From NCBI RefSeq assembly GCF_003182155.1, contig NZ_QGTG01000005.1, positions 410,394 through 474,393 on the forward strand: a stretch of DNA of 64,000 bases, written 5' to 3'. The position numbers and the translations under genes are program-made. Shown here piece after piece: positions 62,545-64,000 of the stretch. Within the stretch, counting starts at the first letter, position 1. The number at the start of each line of letters is the position of its first letter. The DNA is from Chitinophaga sp. S165. GTDB taxonomy: Bacteria; Bacteroidota; Bacteroidia; Chitinophagales; Chitinophagaceae. The notes under the pieces are model-generated. The model saw only the letters and a list, made by a program, of their open reading frames with translations. It searched no databases and had not been told where the DNA came from.

Positions 62545-63135
62545 TCAATTGAATGCTTCAGTCAGCGCTTTCATTCCATCCAGTCTCTCTCCGAATCGCT
62601 TTCTTATATACCAGATGTTGATATAGTGCAGTGCAACGCCCCACGGTATTGTTACAAAAAGGGTCGTGCGCCAGCTTACGCTGAAGGATATCAGGAGGGC
62701 GGCTATCATTGCTATTCCTGTGGCATTGGATATCCAGAGATATACGTGTAATGCCCTTTTTGTTTTTTTGTGAATTTCTGTTACATAATCCCTGATATGC
62801 GTACCTTTCTGCAAAAGCGACAGGCGCATCAGTCTTATGAATAATAGCAGGCAGACAAGCAGATAGAGTATTGTACCCGCATAGATCAGGGCTCTTATCA
62901 TATCGCCTCTGTCCGGACTTCCGGAAACAATGCTCAACGTTAAAGAAAAGGACAGGAAAAGTAAACCTATGATAATAAGTCTGATCTCTTTTCTAAATGT
63001 TAATGCTAATTTTTTTCTCGTCTCAATTAATCTTTCGTCTATCATCCTGCTTATGGATTGCGCGGTAAGTAATTCTTTATTATGTTCTACGGAAGCCCCC
63101 TTCAACAGGTTGTCCAGGTCGTCCAGTGGTTCCAT
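62545..63135 (-). CDS. Membrane protein cotranscribed with an ECF sigma factor
   Basis: A 196-residue protein with a cytosolic N-terminal helix region (1-45) and four membrane helices (about 50-70, 82-105, 130-150, 155-175). I do not recognise a family. Its start overlaps the sigma factor stop in TAATG, so the pair is translationally coupled. That position is normal for an anti-sigma factor, but no zinc-binding or FecR-type motif is visible, so the role is inferred from context only. Confidence 0.7.
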   Translation of the reverse strand: MEPLDDLDNLLKGASVEHNKELLTAQSISRMIDERLIETRKKLALTFRKEIRLIIIGLLFLSFSLTLSIVSGSPDRGDMIRALIYAGTILYLLVCLLLFIRLMRLSLLQKGTHIRDYVTEIHKKTKRALHVYLWISNATGIAMIAALLISFSVSWRTTLFVTIPWGVALHYINIWYIRKRFGERLDGMKALTEAFN

Positions 63136-63629
63136 TATTGTTGAATTTTAGTACGTGTGATCTGATCTTTTAATTTCTGCCTGATACGGTTCAGCTTAAC
63201 GCCTACATTGTTTTCGGAGTCACCGGTGATCTCCGAGATCTCCCGGTAACTGATTCCCTCGATGTATAACAAGATCACTGCTTTCTCTGACTTTGGAAGA
63301 GAGCGGATCATTGCCCATAGTAACTGTTCCTGTTCACGTTGCCCGCTTTCATTATCCTCTGCCGGAGGCGCCGTCGCCACATTGCGGAGATGTTTGTTCC
63401 TGGTGGCAGATTTTCTGGAGTAGGTCAGGGCTGTATTTAATGCTACCTGGTACATCCATGTAGACACTTTGCTTTGAAACCGGAAGCGTGGAAAAGACAA
63501 CCATAGCTGTAACCAGATCTCCTGCAGAAGGTCTTCCTTATCTTCTTTGTGATCTGCATAGATATTCACTACTTTAAAAATTATGCCCTGGTGTGGAAGG
63601 GTATGATCCAGAAAGTCAGCTTTGGTCAT
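63135..63629 (-). CDS. ECF-type RNA polymerase sigma factor
   Basis: A 164-residue extracytoplasmic-function sigma factor. Region 2 is seen at about residues 25-90 (ADHKEDKEDLLQEIWLQLWLSFPRF and STWMYQVALNTALTY), and region 4 at about 105-155 (LPKSEKAVILLYIEGISYREISEITG followed by VGVKLNRIRQKLK). The linker is short. It directs transcription of an unknown regulon, probably held back by the coupled membrane protein. No TAnnTTTG box is evident upstream, so it may be autoregulated. Confidence 0.93.
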   Translation of the reverse strand: MTKADFLDHTLPHQGIIFKVVNIYADHKEDKEDLLQEIWLQLWLSFPRFRFQSKVSTWMYQVALNTALTYSRKSATRNKHLRNVATAPPAEDNESGQREQEQLLWAMIRSLPKSEKAVILLYIEGISYREISEITGDSENNVGVKLNRIRQKLKDQITRTKIQQ

Positions 63630-64000
63630 TACGCATGCTTCTTTTTATTTTAGAAGGACTGTTCATCACGGGGATCTTTATTCATTAGTATACCAGCGTG
63701 TCGGAAACTTACAATATCTGTTTAAAATATCTGGGGAGCGGGTTAAAAATAAGTAAAATCTAGTGGGTCATTAGAACGAAAACGGAAAGCTGGAAGGGGT
63801 ATAAAAACTCAAATGCCAGGTAAAGCTTAGATTATGCATCTGTAAAGTCAATCCTGATCCTCACTATAAAAATTGTAAAGCTTTTCTTTATTAAGACAAT
63901 GTTCGCTTAGATACCGCTTAGATATCGCTCATCCTACGTTAATCTTACGTTCATGAACGTAAGATTAACGTAGGATGAGCGATATCTAAGCGGTATCTAA
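63630..64000. other. Non-coding stretch ending in a large palindrome
   Basis: No gene is supported. The first 275 bp are AT-rich and show no repeat or -7 box. The last 94 bp are the palindrome described separately. Confidence 0.5.
63904..64000. repeat. Perfect palindrome of at least 94 bp, 11-nt units
   Basis: Bases 63907-64000 form a perfect palindrome centred between 63953 and 63954 with no loop; the window edge cuts it. The left arm is five consecutive 11-nt units, each starting CGYT (63904, 63915, 63926, 63937, 63948). The first two units differ only in their last base. No ORF crosses it and no T-run follows within the window. Confidence 0.92.

Overview
The window reads as chromosomal DNA of a Bacteroidota bacterium, most likely Chitinophagaceae (Chitinophaga-like). 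Support: a T9SS type-B (CHU_C / gliding-motility-associated) C-terminal sorting domain, an UpxY/NusG-like antiterminator inside a capsule operon, near absence of Shine-Dalgarno sequences, and the Bacteroidota -7 promoter box TAnnTTTG upstream of about eleven genes. No rRNA, tRNA, CRISPR array, intact insertion sequence or phage was recognised.

Layout. (1) 1-9.7 kb: an orphan small gene downstream of a large inverted repeat, then a leftward run of housekeeping genes (biotin synthase, M42 aminopeptidase, UbiA-like membrane protein, acyl-CoA carboxylase carboxyltransferase subunit, small lipoprotein). Three of its gaps carry hairpins built from 7-nt units. Next come a LuxE-like acyl-protein synthetase, a toxin-antitoxin-like pair whose zeta-toxin-like ATPase has two frameshifts, and two unknown genes. 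(2) 10-14 kb: a secreted CHU_C protein, a leftward receiver/histidine kinase pair and a LuxR-type response regulator. (3) 14-37.4 kb: one long rightward exopolysaccharide operon: Wza export lipoprotein, Wzc tyrosine autokinase, UpxY antiterminator, sugar-nucleotide genes (manC, fcl, ugd, gmd), Wzx flippase, pyruvyltransferase, Wzy-like polymerase, six glycosyltransferases, three acyltransferases, a VanZ protein and the WcaJ-type initiating transferase. Together these predict a colanic-acid-like Wzx/Wzy polymer containing L-fucose and glucuronate, with acetyl and pyruvyl groups. A degenerate kinase-like protein follows. (4) 38.3-55 kb: malate:quinone oxidoreductase, then a leftward nitrate assimilation operon (nirB, nirD, porin, NarK transporter, a fused nitrate reductase/FAD reductase, a rubredoxin-tailed NIR-like protein). 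Divergent from it are cobA (siroheme) and a Crp/Fnr regulator with an N-terminal cysteine cluster; a two-component pair follows. (5) 55-64 kb: large-subunit catalase, DUF892 and DUF983 proteins, an AsmA-like giant protein, and an ECF sigma factor with a small membrane partner.

The most unusual material is non-coding. Both ends of the window hold long inverted repeats whose arms are phased in 11-nt units (213-324, imperfect; 63904-64000, a perfect palindrome of at least 94 bp cut by the window edge). A separate family of hairpins built from 7-nt units sits in three neighbouring gaps between 2.1 and 6.0 kb. All homology statements come from recalled family motifs; no database search was possible.
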